From positions 49,369,501 through 49,433,500 of the forward strand of contig NC_092523.1 in NCBI RefSeq assembly GCF_037038585.1: a DNA stretch of 64,000 bases. The letters are read 5' to 3'. Each line of letters begins with the position of its first letter. The stretch's first letter is position 1. The notes below the pieces were generated by a model that saw only the letters and a program-made list of their open reading frames with translations, did not search any database and was not told where the DNA came from. The translations under genes were made by a program, and so were the position numbers. Of this stretch, positions 62,862-64,000 are shown piece by piece. Source of the stretch: Patagioenas fasciata (taxonomy: Eukaryota > Chordata > Aves > Columbiformes > Columbidae).

Positions 62862-64000
62862 TTGAACTTGAGGAAACACGCGTCTGAGCAAAACTCCCAA
62901 ACGCTTCCAGGAAAGACACACGCTCTCCCACAAGCACACAAGTGTTTGCCCTCAGCTATAGATCAGGGACAAGCTTGTGAAGAGATGCCCTGCTATTCTT
63001 TCGCCTTATGGCATCATGTGTTTCGTTCCTCTTGGAGATCGATTGTTAAACGTCTTTCCTAGGGCGACTGTGAAGCATTTGCCAGCGGAGGAGAAGTAGC
63101 ACGGAGCAGCATTCAGTACTGCCTACGAGTGTCTTTGCTACCCTACTAGCGGAGCTCCAAGAACAGGCACACATCTTCAGGTACCTTCCAAATGTGGATT
63201 CCCCTGCAGCCCCGTAGGCGGGCGTGCAGTACGCCAACCATCAACGGACGTTTTTCCCCTCAAGCCTGTCAGGACGTTGCTCGTCCGTCTTTCCCTCAAT
63301 AGATGGGAGTAGGCACGCTTGCGGATGTGTGCGTGTGTGTGGCCACGCGTTTGCTTAGGCATCAGTGTGTGAAAAGGTAGGTGCTTTTCTCTCGCTGCGT
63401 GTGCGTGCACGTGGTGCTGGGTGCACATCCCTGGGTGCTCGTGGAAAGGTTTCTGCATGGTTTTCGCTGAGGAATCGTGTGTGTGCACATGGACAAAGAG
63501 AAGGCGCAGCAACCAGGTTCCAGCGCCGAAGAAGGCAAAAGGCAAGGTTTCCGGCGCTATCTCCTTCTCTCCGCAGACCTAGCCGCGCAAAGCAAGCCGC
63601 TAAGCCGGCGACCGGCAAGAGAGCTACAACGAAGCATGCCGAACGGAGAAAATAGCAGCAGCTCATCTGTTCACACCTTGTTTCTGCCATGTGCTTGAAC
63701 GCCAAGACGTTCGCGCTTCTGTGAGATGAAAGACGTCCTTCTGCATATGTGGTTGCTCACACCGGTGCACTTGTTAGTGTATCCCTTCAGTCCTGGGCTG
63801 CGGGGCATTCAGAAGTGGCTCTGTGGAGACGTCTGCATAGAGGCAGCTGTCAGAACACGCACACTCGCTTGTTCACCAAAACATATGCAGACGCGTCCTT
63901 AGCCTGTAGATTTGGATGCACAGAGTTCCCTGTGTTCGCAAGAGACAAGGGAATCGCGTCTGTACGCACAGAAGCAATAGCGGACCGTTTCCCTCGGAGT
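62862..64000 (+). repeat. Partial satellite unit U38 (first 1,139 bases)
   Basis: Right-domain short type with A63315, C63393 and C63868, no tgg. Private C63593 (cctagccgcg). Truncated by the window edge, not by a change of sequence. Confidence 0.95.

Larger units (their letters stand above)
1..64000 (+). repeat. Satellite array, 1.68-1.70 kb unit, about 37.7 copies, all same orientation
   Basis: The anchor ttgaacttgagg recurs at 38 positions from 112 to 62862. Spacings are only 1,697, 1,700 or 1,682 bp (20, 12 and 5 intervals). Sequence between anchors is the same throughout apart from scattered single-base changes, one 3-bp insertion site and one 18-bp deletion site. No inverted unit, foreign insertion or partial internal unit interrupts it. 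Both edges cut through units, so the array is longer than the window. No reading frame is long, and unit length is not a multiple of three for 1,697, 1,700 or 1,682, so no frame can run through the array. The likely role is structural heterochromatin (subtelomere, centromere or similar); that is inference from organisation alone. Confidence 0.98.

Noticed and set aside
1..64000. CRISPR array, given the regular repetition
   Set aside because: There are no short repeats separated by unique spacers. The entire 1.7-kb unit is repeated, and no cas-like gene is present.
1..64000. rDNA, 5S, tRNA or snRNA gene arrays
   Set aside because: I looked for tRNA box B, 5S start and conserved rRNA segments and saw only weak partial matches such as ggttccagc, with no foldable RNA gene.
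1..64000. Telomeric repeats or an array boundary
   Set aside because: No run of ttaggg-, tttaggg- or similar short repeats occurs. The cctaggg near relative 196 is an isolated match in each unit.
1..64000. Retrotransposon or integrase-bearing element as the repeat unit
   Set aside because: The unit has no terminal repeats, no reverse transcriptase, transposase or recombinase frame, and adjoining units abut without target-site duplications.

Overview
The whole window is the interior of one head-to-tail satellite array. A unit of about 1.7 kb repeats without interruption from base 1 to base 64000. There are 37 complete units, a 111-base tail of a preceding unit at the left edge and a 1,139-base head of another at the right edge. 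All units have the same orientation, and neither end of the array is in view. I phased the units on the motif ttgaacttgagg, which recurs at 112, 1809, 3506 and so on to 62862; this phase is arbitrary. I find no gene, RNA gene, mobile element or non-repeat island. Every open reading frame of any size is short (124 codons or fewer), recurs once per unit, overlaps others on both strands and resembles no protein family I recognise. I therefore annotate no CDS.

Complete units come in three lengths: 1,697 bp (20 units), 1,700 bp (12 units, with a tgg insertion) and 1,682 bp (5 units, with tgg plus an 18-bp deletion). The remaining variation is single-base: adjacent types differ at about nine sites (near 0.5% by eye). 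Combinations of these sites give each unit a haplotype and reveal layers of amplification.

Left domain (1-22172, units U1-U13): all 1,697 bp, with alternating types A and B (A-B-A-B-A, then C, B, A, C') and a second dimer pattern in U10-U13. Central domain (22173-35772, U14-U21): all 1,700 bp, containing a three-unit block (U16-U18) repeated as U19-U21 with a 5,100-bp period. Mixed domain (35773-52673, U22-U31): a different three-unit block (U23-U25, U26-U28, U29-U31) with periods of 5,061 then 5,079 bp, and containing all five 1,682-bp units. Right domain (52674-64000, U32-U38): 1,697- and 1,700-bp units intermixed, with a one-unit tandem duplication staggered across U33-U35.

Organism: the base composition is near 50% G+C by eye, CpG is abundant (acgcgt, gcgcg), and 64 kb holds no genes. 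This argues against a bacterium or virus and against a CpG-depleted vertebrate genome. A eukaryotic heterochromatic, subtelomeric or centromeric array is the natural reading. A coccidian apicomplexan such as Toxoplasma or a relative would fit the composition, but that is a guess; I did not recognise the unit as a named satellite.

The most informative local feature of the unit is a cluster of three alternating purine-pyrimidine tracts within about 170 bp (575-741 in U1). Both length polymorphisms of the array fall in this cluster, and the mapped breakpoint interval of the U33-U35 duplication begins inside it and extends about 460 bp downstream.
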